Notes under the pieces: generated by a model
The model's database searches: none
Seen by the model: only the letters and a program-made list of their open reading frames with translations
Told to the model about the DNA's origin: nothing
Translations under genes and position numbers: made by a program
In this document: positions 1 to 8,748 of the stretch, in pieces
Position numbering within the stretch: the first letter of the stretch is position 1
How the letters are laid out: each line of letters begins with the position of its first letter
Source of the DNA: Actinomadura sp. NBRC 104425
GTDB lineage: Bacteria; Actinomycetota; Actinomycetes; Streptosporangiales; Streptosporangiaceae
Assembly (NCBI RefSeq): GCF_030269545.1
Contig: NZ_BSTN01000034.1
Span: forward strand, 1 to 60,664
Reading direction: 5' to 3'
Length of the DNA stretch: 60,664 nucleotides

Positions 1-117
1 CCTGCGCGTCCACTTGGCAGGCCTGCCAGGGCGTTTACCCTCTGGGAGCAGCCGCTCCAGCACCCGCCACTGCCGGTCGGTCAAGTCCTTGCGCCCCGCG
101 ATCGATACCCTGGCCAT
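1..117 (-). CDS. IS5-type transposase, N-terminal 39 residues, cut by the window edge
   Basis: Reading on the minus strand from the ATG at 117, the protein begins MARVSIAGRKDLTDRQWRVL and continues with LLPEGKRPGRPAKWTRR before the window ends. DLTD-QW-LE-LLP followed by GRP-KW is the usual start of the small IS5-group transposases of actinomycetes (the DUF4096-type N-terminal domain). The catalytic DDE part lies outside the window, so I cannot say whether the copy is intact. Noncoding sequence from 118 to about 240 would hold its terminal repeat. Confidence 0.8.
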   Translation of the reverse strand, partial: MARVSIAGRKDLTDRQWRVLERLLPEGKRPGRPAKWTRR

Positions 118-183
118 CGAGGTCTCCGTGCAGATGGTCTTCTTGGTCGTTGATCCATCTACCGGAGACCTCACCTGTATCCA

Positions 184-248
184 GGCACCGACATGCCGCG
201 ACCGAACCGACAACCAGGACTTTCTAAACACGGCCTAGTGTCGGTGCC
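184..248. repeat. 10-bp inverted repeat flanking the junction of two transposase remnants
   Basis: GGCACCGACA at 184-193 and its exact reverse complement TGTCGGTGCC at 239-248 lie between the IS5-type transposase start and the IS1182-like remnant. They may be part of an insertion-sequence end, but no matching partner was found elsewhere in the window. Confidence 0.35.
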
Positions 249-640
249 CAGTTCGCGGAAAACCTGTCCGACCGGGCTGCGGCAGACGCGGTCCGCACCA
301 GGATCGACTCTGGCCTGGCTGGCGCCGCTGATCGAGCCGCAGTGGGCCAAGCGATACGGACGCCGGGTGGAGATCGGCAAGCTGCCGGGCGGGAAGGCGG
401 CCGTGACCGCCCGAGCCGAGGAGTTCGGCCCGGACGGACAGAAGATCCTCACCGCCGCCTGGGCCGCCTGCACCTCACCCCACCTGCGGCTCCTTCCTCA
501 AGTGGAGATTCTGCGTCAGATCTTGGTCCACCACTACTACTGGGACGCGGACGGACTACTGCGCTGGCGGGACGGCCATGCCCTGCCACCCGCCTCGCTG
601 CCGTTCTACTCCCCTTATGACACCGACGCGCGTCGTTGGA
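241..640 (+). pseudogene. IS1182-family transposase remnant
   Basis: An open stretch encodes WAKRYGRRVEIGKLP, then VEILRQILVHHYYWDADG, LLRWRDG and LPPASLPFYSPYDTDARR. These match the middle of IS1182-type transposases (the block ending in LPPSA...SPYD.DAR.). A full family member is about 500 residues; only some 110 are recognisable here. The typical following block (the KRG..W.GYK.HLTETC region) is absent, and the reading frame degenerates after about 640, close to the broken acyl carrier protein gene on the other strand. It is a dead element. Confidence 0.7.
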
Positions 641-719
641 CCGGAAAGGCGGAGGCCGGAGCCTGGCGGATTCAGCCAGGGCGTGACAATGGATTTCGAT
701 CCACGCGTGGCCGTCCGGG

Positions 720-940
720 TCACCGAGAGCGCTCGGCCAGGTCACCCGGCTCGCCCAGCCACTCCAGCGGCACCTCGACGCCCAGTTCGTCCTGGAGCTC
801 CAAAACCAGCCTCGCCGCGGCCATCGAGTCCAGGCCCGAAGCCGTCAGCGGAGCGTTCCGGCCACATCGACCCCGGGTGGCAGAAGCCGACGCAGCAACC
901 CGGCCACCTCGGCGACCGGTGCTTCGGTGATCGGTTCCAT
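720..940 (-). pseudogene. Acyl carrier protein, frameshifted and short
   Basis: The ATG at 940 starts MEPITEAPVAEVAGLLRRLL. The frame meets a stop near 846, but a shift of one base there restores PLTASGLDSMAAARLVLELQ and a region ending in LAERSR. GLDSM is the phosphopantetheine attachment motif (Ser in DSM), so this was a carrier-protein domain of about 73 residues, as in polyketide or fatty acid synthesis. It lies 16 bases after the fabG stop on the same strand. The tail stops abruptly next to the IS1182 remnant, so its C-terminus may have been removed by that insertion. Confidence 0.6.
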
Positions 941-956
941 CCGTTCCGTTCCCTTG

Positions 957-1659
957 TCAGTGCCCCATGCCCAGCCCGCCATCGACTGGAAGAACCGCGC
1001 CGGTGAAGTATCCGGCCACCGCGCTCGCCAGGAAGGTCACCGCGTCGGCGACCCCCGCGGCTCGGCCACCCGGCGCAGCGCGATCTGGCCCATCAGCTCC
1101 TCGCGGCGGCGGTCGGTGAGCCGCTCGGTCATGTCGGTGCGCACATAGCCGGGCGCCACCACGTTCACTGTGATCCCACTGCCACCCAGCTCACGCGCGA
1201 GCGACCGGGCCAGCCCCACCAAACCGGCCTTGGAGGCCGCGTAGTTCGCCTGCCCGGCCGCCCCGGACAGCCCGCTCACCGACGACATGAAGATCATTCG
1301 TCCCCGGCGCATCAGCACCATGGGCCCCACCGCCCTGCGGGCGACCCAGTAGGCGCCCATCAGGTTGGTGTCCACCACCCGGACGAACTCAGCCTCGTCC
1401 ATCTGCATCAGCAGCATGTCCGCCGTGATCCCGGCGTTGGCGACCAGAACCTCCACCGGGCCGTGCCGGGCCTCGGCGGCCGCGAAGGCCCGGTCCACCG
1501 CCGCGAAGTCGGTGACGTCACACTCCAACCCGTACACCCCGGGCGGGGCCCGGAGCCTCGATGGGTGACCGTGACCCGGTCGCCCTGGGCGGCGAACGCC
1601 TCGGCGATGGCTCGGCCGATCCCCCGATTGCCGCCGGTCACCAGCACCGACCGGCTCAT
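957..1659 (-). pseudogene. fabG: 3-oxoacyl-ACP reductase (FabG1/MabA type), two frameshifts
   Basis: The ATG at 1659 begins MSRSVLVTGGNRGIGRAIAE, the Rossmann TGxxxGIG motif of NADPH-dependent SDR reductases. The product continues in a second frame (GVYGLECDVTDFAAVDRAF, LVANAGIT, then the catalytic Ser and NYAASK) and in a third (AGYFTGAVLPVDGGLGMGH, stop at 957-959). The breaks lie near 1545-1560 and near 1060, both in G/C runs. The order and wording of the blocks are very close to mycobacterial FabG1/MabA. The total of 703 nt equals about 234 codons plus one base, the normal family length, so either two small indels disabled the gene or the sequence has errors. The haemoglobin gene stop is 3 bases upstream. 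Confidence 0.75.
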
Positions 1660-1662
1660 GCT

Positions 1663-2100
1663 CTACCACTCCCAACGGCCCAGCTCCGGGTACGGGGCCG
1701 CGGCGAGGTGGTCCAGTTCCCCGTGCGAGACCCGGGCCGAGAGACCGGCCGCCCGCGCCACCTGGCGCTCGAAGGCCTTGCGGAACCGTGCGTCGGCGGG
1801 CAGCCCCACCGCGTCCGCCGAGGCCATCATCAGCTCGACGAACCGCGCCCGCTGCGCATCACTGATCTTGAGTCTTTGATGCGCCTTGAAGATCGCTTCA
1901 AAGCCACCCAGCTCGTCGCTGTACCGGCTGGGCCCGCCCATGATTTCAACGAGGAACGCCGTCAGGTGATCGACATGATGCGACATGCCGTACAGAAACA
2001 GCTTGCCGAGCAGCTCATCGGCCAGCACCGCCTCATGAAAATGAGCTGCCAGGTTCCGCAGCGGCTGCTCACCCCCGACATGCTCGTACATCATGGTCAT
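1663..2100 (-). CDS. Truncated haemoglobin, group II-like
   Basis: The 145-residue protein begins MTMMYEHVGGEQPLRNLAAH and contains a distal-helix block with MSHHVDHLTAFL, followed by GGPSRYSDE and AIFKAHQRLKI, where the His is in the place of the proximal haem ligand. Length and block order fit truncated haemoglobins of the GlbO/YjbI type, which bind O2 or NO in the cytoplasm. Where most group II globins have RWL, this one reads RFVELM, so the usual Trp of helix G seems replaced. Three bases separate its stop from the broken fabG start, so the two were probably co-transcribed. The start at 2100 follows a GAGGTGG ribosome site; Met3 and Met4 are alternatives. Confidence 0.75.
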   Translation of the reverse strand: MTMMYEHVGGEQPLRNLAAHFHEAVLADELLGKLFLYGMSHHVDHLTAFLVEIMGGPSRYSDELGGFEAIFKAHQRLKISDAQRARFVELMMASADAVGLPADARFRKAFERQVARAAGLSARVSHGELDHLAAAPYPELGRWEW

Positions 2101-2439
2101 ACGGCCACCTCAACCCGCATGGCTCACATCAAGGTAGGCGTCCGACAATCCCGTTTCTGCTCAATATTGAGTGTGGACGTCACTGCTGGGCGTCCCCGAA
2201 GATCGCCGGAGGGCGCGAAGGCGAAAGCGGTCCCGCGCCGCCCCTGCCTGGGCGTGATGGACGAGCCGTGGCGGGCCCTGCGCGGAGCACCCGGCCTCGT
2301 CGTGGCCGTTCCTGTCCAGCACCCCGCCGGTCGTCCTGGCGCATGTGGCGGCGCCGCCCAACAGGATCCGGCCCGCGCGGCCTACAACGGCGACACCGCC
2401 CACCTGTAGGAGCGGGCCGCCTCATCCGCACGGCGGTCT
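2101..2439. other. Intergenic stretch with a 12-bp perfect palindrome
   Basis: No gene is recognised here. CTCAATATTGAG at 2160-2171 is a perfect 12-bp palindrome about 60 bases upstream of the haemoglobin start and may be an operator or promoter element. It does not match the 16-bp motif shared by the other operons. Confidence 0.35.
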
Positions 2440-4905
2440 TCAGTGGACCCGGACGATGCCCGTGGCGCCGTCCAGGGTGATCCGCCGGCCGGTGCGGATC
2501 CACCGGGTGGCGTGGGGCACGCCGATCACGGCGGGGATGCCGTACTCCCTGGCCACGGTGGGGCCATGGGAGTTGGGGCCGCCCGCCTCGGTGACCAGGC
2601 CCCCCGCCGTCATGAACAGCGGGGTCCAGCCGGGGTCGGTGGACGGCGCCACCAGGATCTCCCCCGGCTCCAGGCGGGCGCCCGCCGGATCGGAGATCAC
2701 CCGTGCCGGGCCGGTGACGGTCCCGGCCGCCCCGGGCATCCCCACGAGCGTCCCGTCCCGGGATGCGGGGGCCGGGAGCAGCGTCTCCACATCGGTCCCG
2801 TCCGACAGCAGGACGTCGGGGACGTGGCGGCGCCGCACCTCCCGCCGGTAGTCCGCACGTCGCGCGGCGACCGTTTCCTTCATCCCGGTGCCGACCACGG
2901 CCGCCTGCGCCTCGCGCAGGGTCAGGAACATAATGTCGTCGGCGCTGTCCAGCAGGCCGCGCCCGGCCATCTCGGAGCCGACCAGCAGGAGTTGACGCCG
3001 TACCTCGTGCAGCAGGTGGGTCCAGGCGAACTTGGGCAGTTCCCGCAGCCCGCCCACGGCCCGGGCGCGGCGCAGCAGGAAGCCCGCCAGGTGGGCCCGG
3101 ACCGGCCGCCGCCGGCGCGCCCGCCGCACCAGTTCCTCCAGCGTGGCCTCGGCCGCGCGCGCCGATGCGGCGAAGCGCCGGTCGGGGGCCTGGGCGGGGT
3201 CGGTGACCCGCAGGTAATTGGCGATCACGGCGAAGACCGGTTCGGGGTCCTCGCCCCAGCGGGGCCGACCGACATCCACCTCGGCGGCGGCGCGCTGCCC
3301 GTACCTGGCGAGGAAGTCCCCCAGCCCGATGTCGGGCAGCCCGCCCCGGCGATAGCGGGCGGCCAGCTCGGCGGGCGGGGTGTTCACCAAGAGATCGCGG
3401 TGCCGTCGCGCCCCCGCGGCCAGCCGCCACAGCTCCAGGTCCATCTCGGTGGTGACGTTGTGCGGCATGCCGTGCAGCACCGTCCGCACCTCCCCTTCGG
3501 GGGCGACGCCCCGCAGCAGCAGCACGGGCAGGTCGGCGGCGATGACGCCCGCGTAGACGGGCCAGATGAGCTCGCGCACCGTCGTGCGGTTCAGGAACAA
3601 TGCATGGGCCTGCATCACGAAGTGCAGCCGCTCGGCCGCCGTGGCAGGTTCCGCGGGCGGCCGCACCGACCGCCGTATCCGCTCCGCCGTGCCGAACGCC
3701 CGTGCCCGGACGGCGTCCGGACGGGCGAGCGTCCGCGTCGTCCCGGCGATCAGGGACGGCAGCAGCCGGGTCGTGAACGCCGCCGCGGTGCGCGGGCGGA
3801 ACGGAAGACCGAGCCGCGGGCGGAACCGCGGATCCCGCAGCAGGAGCTCGAGGGCCGCCGCGACCTGGGGGCCCTCGATCCGCATCACCGTGACCAGGCA
3901 CCTGCGGGCCGCCAGGTTGCGCACATAGCGGGTCGCATCGCCGAACATGCGCCCGCCCACGTCGACGATCCCCTCGGGCCCGTCGACCGGGTCGAATGCG
4001 CCCCCGATCCCGAACGCCTCCCACCACCTGGCCACCGCCGTCTTCATCACCGACATGCCCATCGGGGTGAACGGCCGGTGCATGCCCTGGGCGGGTCTGA
4101 AGTTCAAATACACCCGGGGCTTCGGCCTGCCGGTGTCCGGCGGGAGCGGGAACAGGGCGGTGACCGGCCGGGACTGCAGCATCCACAGCGTGCCGCCGGA
4201 GTCGATCGCCCACTCGATGTCCTGGGGCGCGCCGAAGTGCCGCTGGATGCGCAGGCCCGCCGCGCGCAGCTCCTCCAGGTGCGCCGCGTCCAGGCAGCCG
4301 CCGCCGGACATGGCCGGCGCCCGGCCGTCCAGCACGTAGTGGTCGGGCACGACGGTGCCGCCGACGACGGCGGTGCCCGGGCCGGGGGCGGCGTCGACGG
4401 TCATCCGGCTGCGGCTGCCGGTCACCGGGTCGGCGGTGAACAGCACCCCCGCCACCCGTGGATCGACCATGCGCTGCACCACCACCGCCATCCGCACCGA
4501 CTCGTGGGAGATGCCGTTCGCCTCGCGGTAGGCGACCGCGCGTTCGCTCCACAGCGAGTCCCAGCAGCGCCGCACGGCGGCGATCACCTCGGCCGCGCCG
4601 CGCACCTCCAGGAAGGTGTCCTGCTGCCCGGCGGAGCCGGCGTCGGGCAGGTCCTCGGCGGTGGCGCTGGAGCGCACCGCCACCGCGCCCGCGCCCAGCC
4701 GCTCATAGGCGGCGATGATCTCCGCGCGGACCCCGGGGCCGATGCCGCCCGTCCCCCGGACGGCGGCGTCATGGACCTCGGTCGTGACGCAGAACCCGCC
4801 GGGCACCCGCTCGCCCGCTCCGATCAGCTCGCCGAGCCCGGCGGCCTTGCCGCCCACCAGCTCGATCATGCTCGAATCGACTCGGGCCAGGTCGACCACG
4901 TTCAT
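2440..4905 (-). CDS. PEP synthase/rifampin phosphotransferase-like dikinase (ATP-grasp + central + His domain)
   Basis: An 821-residue protein starting at ATG 4905, with a GGGAG ribosome site just upstream. Residues 1 to about 315 form an ATP-grasp domain (VGGKAAGLGELI, AVRSSATAEDLPDAGSAGQQ, GVLFTADPVTG, WMLQSRPVT). The middle is a long helical region. The last ~105 residues are the swivelling phosphohistidine domain with GGPNSHGPTVAREYGIP, where His is the phosphoryl carrier. There is no pyruvate/PEP TIM-barrel. The order matches rifampin phosphotransferase (Rph), which moves the beta-phosphate of ATP to a hydroxyl of a small molecule; the acceptor here is probably a metabolite of the island rather than a drug. 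It shares the C-terminal pattern with the proteins at 32471-34210 and 48079-49596. The real substrate cannot be read from the sequence. Confidence 0.8.
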   Translation of the reverse strand: MNVVDLARVDSSMIELVGGKAAGLGELIGAGERVPGGFCVTTEVHDAAVRGTGGIGPGVRAEIIAAYERLGAGAVAVRSSATAEDLPDAGSAGQQDTFLEVRGAAEVIAAVRRCWDSLWSERAVAYREANGISHESVRMAVVVQRMVDPRVAGVLFTADPVTGSRSRMTVDAAPGPGTAVVGGTVVPDHYVLDGRAPAMSGGGCLDAAHLEELRAAGLRIQRHFGAPQDIEWAIDSGGTLWMLQSRPVTALFPLPPDTGRPKPRVYLNFRPAQGMHRPFTPMGMSVMKTAVARWWEAFGIGGAFDPVDGPEGIVDVGGRMFGDATRYVRNLAARRCLVTVMRIEGPQVAAALELLLRDPRFRPRLGLPFRPRTAAAFTTRLLPSLIAGTTRTLARPDAVRARAFGTAERIRRSVRPPAEPATAAERLHFVMQAHALFLNRTTVRELIWPVYAGVIAADLPVLLLRGVAPEGEVRTVLHGMPHNVTTEMDLELWRLAAGARRHRDLLVNTPPAELAARYRRGGLPDIGLGDFLARYGQRAAAEVDVGRPRWGEDPEPVFAVIANYLRVTDPAQAPDRRFAASARAAEATLEELVRRARRRRPVRAHLAGFLLRRARAVGGLRELPKFAWTHLLHEVRRQLLLVGSEMAGRGLLDSADDIMFLTLREAQAAVVGTGMKETVAARRADYRREVRRRHVPDVLLSDGTDVETLLPAPASRDGTLVGMPGAAGTVTGPARVISDPAGARLEPGEILVAPSTDPGWTPLFMTAGGLVTEAGGPNSHGPTVAREYGIPAVIGVPHATRWIRTGRRITLDGATGIVRVH

Positions 4906-5079
4906 CCCGGACTCTCCCGCCCCCGCGTACCGGCCCTGTGAGATACCCGGGCACGGCACCGGCATTCCCCGCAGAGCCGTCAGGCGTCCAAGGCCTTCCG
5001 CGCCCCTGCGCTGAACGCTCCTGCGGCCGGTTCCATGGACACTTACCGTGATCCTCGAGAACGTCACCGAAGGAGCAGC

Positions 5080-5187
5080 GTGGGCAGAGCCCAGATCTTC
5101 GCATCACCGGACGAGGCGGTGCGCGTCGTCAAGGACGGCGACACCGTCCTGGTGGGCGGCTTCGGGTTCCGCAGTATGCAAGTGTTC
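5080..5187 (+). pseudogene. CoA-transferase subunit A, N-terminal fragment
   Basis: GTG at 5080 follows AGGAG with good spacing and encodes VGRAQIFASPDEAVRVVKDG followed by DTVLVGGFGF. VF/IFAS-DEAV--...DG-T--VGGFG is the start of 3-oxoacid/acetoacetate CoA-transferase alpha subunits (about 230-260 residues). After about 35 codons the similarity ends, 25 bases before the stop of the converging AttH-like gene. The rest of subunit A and all of subunit B are missing, so this is a deletion remnant. Confidence 0.6.
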
Positions 5188-5211
5188 TGGCCGGGCTGCG
5201 CCGGGGCGGCG

Positions 5212-6312
5212 TCAGCCGGGCAGGCGGCCGCTGCGGTCCATGATGGGCAGGTGGCCGATGCCTGCTTCACCGTCGACCGTCAGGCGTGCCAGTTGCTCGC
5301 GGTGGCCGGCCGGGACCGGGACGCCCTCCAGCAGGACCTTCTCCGGGTCGCTGAGGTCGTAGACGTCGCATTCGACCACGTCGCCGCGGCGGGCGCCGAA
5401 TCCCTTGCCGTCGTGAAAGCCCCGGCTGTAGCCGCCTCCGCGGCCCGCCCAGGGACGTTCGGTGAGCGGTTCGGCCGTCACCTCCACGGTGCTGCCGTCC
5501 TCCAGGTGCACCTGGATGCGGGCGTGCCGGTAGATCTTGGTTTCCGGGTGGAAGGCGATCTCGTGCGCTATGTCGACGACCCGCAGCGGTGCGGGCTCCC
5601 CCGGGCGCTGCAGGGTGCCGTCGATGTAGCGCGGGCGTCCGTCGGCGTACTCGCGGAGCTGGAAGACGCCGCGTCGTGACGCGGTGGAGAAAGCGCACCA
5701 CACGGTGAGGCTGCCGACGCGTTCGCTCATGTCCGGCGGCTCCAGGCCGCCGACGTCGACCCGGATCCCCCAGGCGTGGTCGCGGTCTCCCCACCAGCCG
5801 TCGACCTCGTGGCGTTCGCCGCCCACGGTGATCCAGCCCTGCCAGCGGCCCACCTGGACGTAGCGCTGCTGGTCCTGCAGGACCCTGGCGCGCTGGATCT
5901 CCATGTGGTGCCTTTCCAGGTGCGGCGGATGATCGGTGTGGAACTCCAGCCGCGCCTGGACCCCGTCGTCGGGGGCGTCGAACGACAGCGCGATCCGGCG
6001 GAACGGCTCCAGCACTTTCACCTGTGCCGCCGAGCCCACCGAAGTGCTGAGCGGGTCGGCGCCGCCGGTGAGGTCCCGCGGTTGCTCGGCGGCCCGGAGG
6101 TTGTGCTGCCGGGTGCCGTCCAGCACGGAAAGAAAGGCGTCGCGGGTGCCCATGTTCGGGTAGCGGCCGAAACCGGCGAAGAAGACCGCGCCGCCGTCCG
6201 GATCGGCGCCGCAGAACCAGTACCGGTCAAAAAATCGGTGGTCGCTGGTGGCGACCACCGCGAACGGCTGCGGATGCTGGTGGAAGAGAGTCTCATCCAG
6301 GCCGATGAGCAT
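5212..6312 (-). CDS. AttH/CrtC-like lipocalin-type protein, copy 1
   Basis: A 366-residue cytoplasmic protein without signal peptide. It belongs to the group related to hydroxyneurosporene synthase (CrtC)/AttH, probably the pair Pfam calls DUF7065 + DUF7064 (from memory). Shared marks with the two other copies in this window are an N-terminal HQHPQPFAVVATSDHRFFDR, GRYPNMGTRDAF, VKVLEPFRRIALSF and the most conserved block WWGDRDHAWG. CrtC adds water to a carbon-carbon double bond, so hydration or dehydration of an isoprenoid-like acyl group is a possible role, but not proven. It lies 22 bases after the APH-type kinase gene, on the same strand, so both are likely co-translated. The other two copies also neighbour an APH-type kinase. 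Confidence 0.6.
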   Translation of the reverse strand: MLIGLDETLFHQHPQPFAVVATSDHRFFDRYWFCGADPDGGAVFFAGFGRYPNMGTRDAFLSVLDGTRQHNLRAAEQPRDLTGGADPLSTSVGSAAQVKVLEPFRRIALSFDAPDDGVQARLEFHTDHPPHLERHHMEIQRARVLQDQQRYVQVGRWQGWITVGGERHEVDGWWGDRDHAWGIRVDVGGLEPPDMSERVGSLTVWCAFSTASRRGVFQLREYADGRPRYIDGTLQRPGEPAPLRVVDIAHEIAFHPETKIYRHARIQVHLEDGSTVEVTAEPLTERPWAGRGGGYSRGFHDGKGFGARRGDVVECDVYDLSDPEKVLLEGVPVPAGHREQLARLTVDGEAGIGHLPIMDRSGRLPG

Positions 6313-6334
6313 TGTCGTTCCTTCCGTGGGGTGT

Positions 6335-7741
6335 TCAGAGGTCGAAGGCGGTCCGAGCCGCGCGCAGCAAAAAGCTCGGGGACATCAGCAGCCCCGCGAC
6401 GGCGTCGGAGATCCGTGCAGGATCGGCCAGGAACTTGGCCCGCAACCGGAAGGACGACACGCCGCGCCATACGTCGTGCCACACCGCGTAAAAGCGCAGC
6501 CGCCGGTTTCCCGGGTCGAGCCCGCCGGCGGCGCGGTAGGCGTTGAGGAAGTCCTCCCAGGGCAGCACGGCCTCGATGCTGGGACGCAGGTAGGACAGGT
6601 CCTCGGCGGGGTGGCCGAGGTGCGCGCGCTCCCAGTCCACGACGGCCGTCACCTCATGTCCGTCCACCAGCAGGTTGTGCAGCCCGTAGTCGCCGTGGAC
6701 CAGCACCGGTCGCGCCACGTCGTCCGGCGCGTGGGCGCGCAGCCAGGCCAGCACGAGGGTGAACAACGCGGCGTAGGGGGCGGCGGGGTCGTGTGCGACC
6801 GTGTCGAGCACGCTTTGGCGTTCTTCGACGGCGGCCAGGATCTCGGCCCGGGTGACCATCGGCGGCAGCGGCGTGTCGAGCAGCGCGGTGGTGTCCGCCG
6901 AGTGCAGCCGGGCCAGTGCCGCGGCGGCCGAGATCACGGTCTGCCGGCTGACGGGCTCGATCGGGCCCCACACATCGCCCAGGCACCGGCCGCTCACCTT
7001 GCGGGTGGCCAGGGCGGGTGCGCCGAGCGCGGTCTGCTCCAGCCACAGGGGCTCCGGCACGGGGACGCCGTGTTCCCAGGCGAAGCACAGCGTGGCGAAC
7101 TCGCCGCCGAGCGTGTGCGAGGTCCGGCCGAGCGCGGCCTTGCGGATGACGATCTCCTCGCTCCCCCGGTCGTGCTCGACCGCGGCGGTGAACATCTCCT
7201 TGGAGAAGCCGCCGGAAAGCTGGCGCAGCCCGCTGACCTTGCTGATCTTCTGGCCGGCGGGGGCGTGCCGACGCACGCACGCCAGCAGTTGGGCCTCGGT
7301 GATGCTCAGGGCGGTCCCCGGCGGTTGGGCCGCCGGTCCGCCGCCGGCCGGTGCGGCGATGCGGGACGGCAGGCCCTCGACCTCGGGGAGGTCGGTGGCG
7401 ATGAGCCAGCGGGCCGTCCCCCGCAGTGCCTGTGCGCATGCGCGGTCGCCCTGACGTGCCCGCCGGGCGAGTTCGTCGGCGCTCTGGAGGATCAGGCTCA
7501 GCTGCCGCCGCGGGTCCTGCGGCGGGTCTGGCAGCGCGGTCACGGCGATGGCGTGTAGCTCACCGGCGGTGGCGCGGCGCCTGTCGGGGGTGCCGTCGTC
7601 CAGGGTGGCGCGCCGCAGCAGTGCCGCGGTCAGCTCGTGGCGGCCGTCCCCCTGCAGTGCGCGCCGGATCCGTTCCGCCGCGCCGTCCGGCCCGGCGGCG
7701 TCCGGCGCGGCCGGCGCCCCGGCTGAAAGCCGTTCCACCAC
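6335..7741 (-). CDS. APH-family kinase with N-terminal helical extension, copy 1
   Basis: A 468-residue protein, about 120 longer than the other two APH proteins here. The kinase domain (from about residue 155) has LRQLSGGFSKEMFTA for the nucleotide loop, VLVHGDYGLHNLLV with the catalytic HGD...N motif, and VVDWERAHLGHPAEDLSYL with the metal-binding Asp. Such choline/aminoglycoside-kinase-like proteins include LvaA (levulinate pathway) and the kinase part of ACAD10/11, which phosphorylate hydroxyacyl-CoA. The first ~150 residues are charged and helical and may take the place of the small helical protein that is separate at the other two loci. GTG 7741 was chosen because AAGGGGG lies a few bases upstream; TTG 7744 and GTG 7738 are possible. 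Confidence 0.72.
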   Translation of the reverse strand: MVERLSAGAPAAPDAAGPDGAAERIRRALQGDGRHELTAALLRRATLDDGTPDRRRATAGELHAIAVTALPDPPQDPRRQLSLILQSADELARRARQGDRACAQALRGTARWLIATDLPEVEGLPSRIAAPAGGGPAAQPPGTALSITEAQLLACVRRHAPAGQKISKVSGLRQLSGGFSKEMFTAAVEHDRGSEEIVIRKAALGRTSHTLGGEFATLCFAWEHGVPVPEPLWLEQTALGAPALATRKVSGRCLGDVWGPIEPVSRQTVISAAAALARLHSADTTALLDTPLPPMVTRAEILAAVEERQSVLDTVAHDPAAPYAALFTLVLAWLRAHAPDDVARPVLVHGDYGLHNLLVDGHEVTAVVDWERAHLGHPAEDLSYLRPSIEAVLPWEDFLNAYRAAGGLDPGNRRLRFYAVWHDVWRGVSSFRLRAKFLADPARISDAVAGLLMSPSFLLRAARTAFDL

Positions 7742-7784
7742 CAAGATTCCCCCTTCGCCTTCGTGCTTTCCGGCCGTCCACCGA

Positions 7785-7930
7785 TCAGGACATGGCCTGC
7801 GACTTGCGCCGCCGGCAGGTTTCGAGGTCGCAGTAGTAACGCACGGCCGCGATCCGCCCGTCGGCGATCTCCACGACTCCGGCGCACCACCTCGCGGCCT
7901 CGGTTGGCAGCCGTGTACCGTTCTCACCCA
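7785..7930 (-). pseudogene. NTF2/SnoaL-like protein, C-terminal fragment
   Basis: On the minus strand the frame GENGTRLPTEAARWCAGVVE followed by IADGRIAAVRYYCDLE ends at a TGA at 7785-7787. The DG-I--VRYYYD-pattern is the usual last strand of SnoaL/limonene-epoxide-hydrolase-like proteins. No start codon or N-terminal half precedes it; an intact NTF2-like gene starts 55 bases further upstream on the same strand. It appears to be the tail of a lost paralogue. Confidence 0.5.
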
Positions 7931-7983
7931 CCCCGGTGCTTCTTTCCTTACCGACGGCCCTCGAAGATCCCCGAGGTGGGCGG

Positions 7984-8547
7984 CTACCCCCGATCCGGCG
8001 GCCCGAGGTGCGGGCATTCCCCGGCGGCGAGCCTGCGGATGATGCGCGGCCGCTCGCCCGCGTACATCTGCTCGCCCTCGATCAGGCCGTCGGGGCTGAT
8101 CGGCCAGACGATCAACGCCTGGTACTCGACCAGGTACCAGCCGTCCGGCTCGACCCGGCCCGCATCGGCGAAGCCGCGTCCCAGGAGCGTTTCGCCCGAG
8201 TAGGCGTGCCGGAACACCCCTTCGGTGACGACTGACTCGTCGTCGACCACGACCCGCGAGACCTCGAATTCCAGCCGGTTCTTGCCGATCGCGATGGAGG
8301 CCTCGTAGAAGGCCTTGACCTCCTCATATCCCTTTGGGCCGGTGGAGGAGGAGGCTCCCCAGATCTCATAGCGGGGCTGGGGGACCAGCGTGGCCATCAG
8401 GGCGGGAACGTCGCCGCGCACCTCCTCCCGCACGTGACGGGCCACCACCTCCAGGTTCGCCCGCCGACGCGGGTCGGTCTCGGCGGCGGCCCGTTCGGCC
8501 AGCAGCCGCCAGCTGCGCTCGGCCGCGGGGCTCAGCTCAGCGATCAC
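7984..8547 (-). CDS. NTF2/SnoaL-like protein
   Basis: A 187-residue protein read from GTG 8547, which follows a strong AGGAGG site. After about 55 helical residues it has PALMATLVPQPRYEIWGASS, VKAFYEASI and EFEVSRVVVDDESVVTEGVF, the alpha+beta cone layout of the NTF2/SnoaL superfamily (ketosteroid isomerase, dehydratases, and small subunits of ring dioxygenases). The last block with EGEQMYAGERP matches polyketide-cyclase-like members. It leads a minus-strand group with the APH-type kinase and AttH-like protein. The substrate is unknown. Two other intact family members are at 21961 and 34487. Confidence 0.65.
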   Translation of the reverse strand: MIAELSPAAERSWRLLAERAAAETDPRRRANLEVVARHVREEVRGDVPALMATLVPQPRYEIWGASSSTGPKGYEEVKAFYEASIAIGKNRLEFEVSRVVVDDESVVTEGVFRHAYSGETLLGRGFADAGRVEPDGWYLVEYQALIVWPISPDGLIEGEQMYAGERPRIIRRLAAGECPHLGPPDRG

Positions 8548-8732
8548 GATTACCTCCTGACGTGCGGCCGAAGCCCGGTCGGCGGCGACACCGGCCCGCG
8601 GGTGCGGACCCACGCCGACTCAGCGGTCCGCGTGCCCTGCCGCCGTCCGGCGGGTGAGGCGTTCCCTCCGCGGCGGGCCCACGGTGCGCGGTTCCGCCAC
8701 GACCACTCCATTCACTTATTCGACCGCAAAAT

Positions 8733-8748
8733 GGTCGGTCAGTAGACT
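8733..8748. promoter_or_regulatory. Operator-like motif, one perfect half
   Basis: GGTCGG-TCAG-TAGACT: the right half equals the consensus TAGA(C/G)T, while the left half keeps only GTC. It lies 186 bases upstream of the NTF2-like start at 8547. Confidence 0.35.

Noticed and set aside
2440..4905. Antibiotic (rifampin) resistance gene
   Set aside because: The domain order fits Rph, but the protein sits in a catabolic island with two related dikinase-type proteins and there is no further sign of a resistance role.
2443..4941. An 832-codon plus-strand frame opposite the dikinase gene
   Set aside because: Same reason: mirror of a conserved ATP-grasp/His-domain protein, no recognisable motif.
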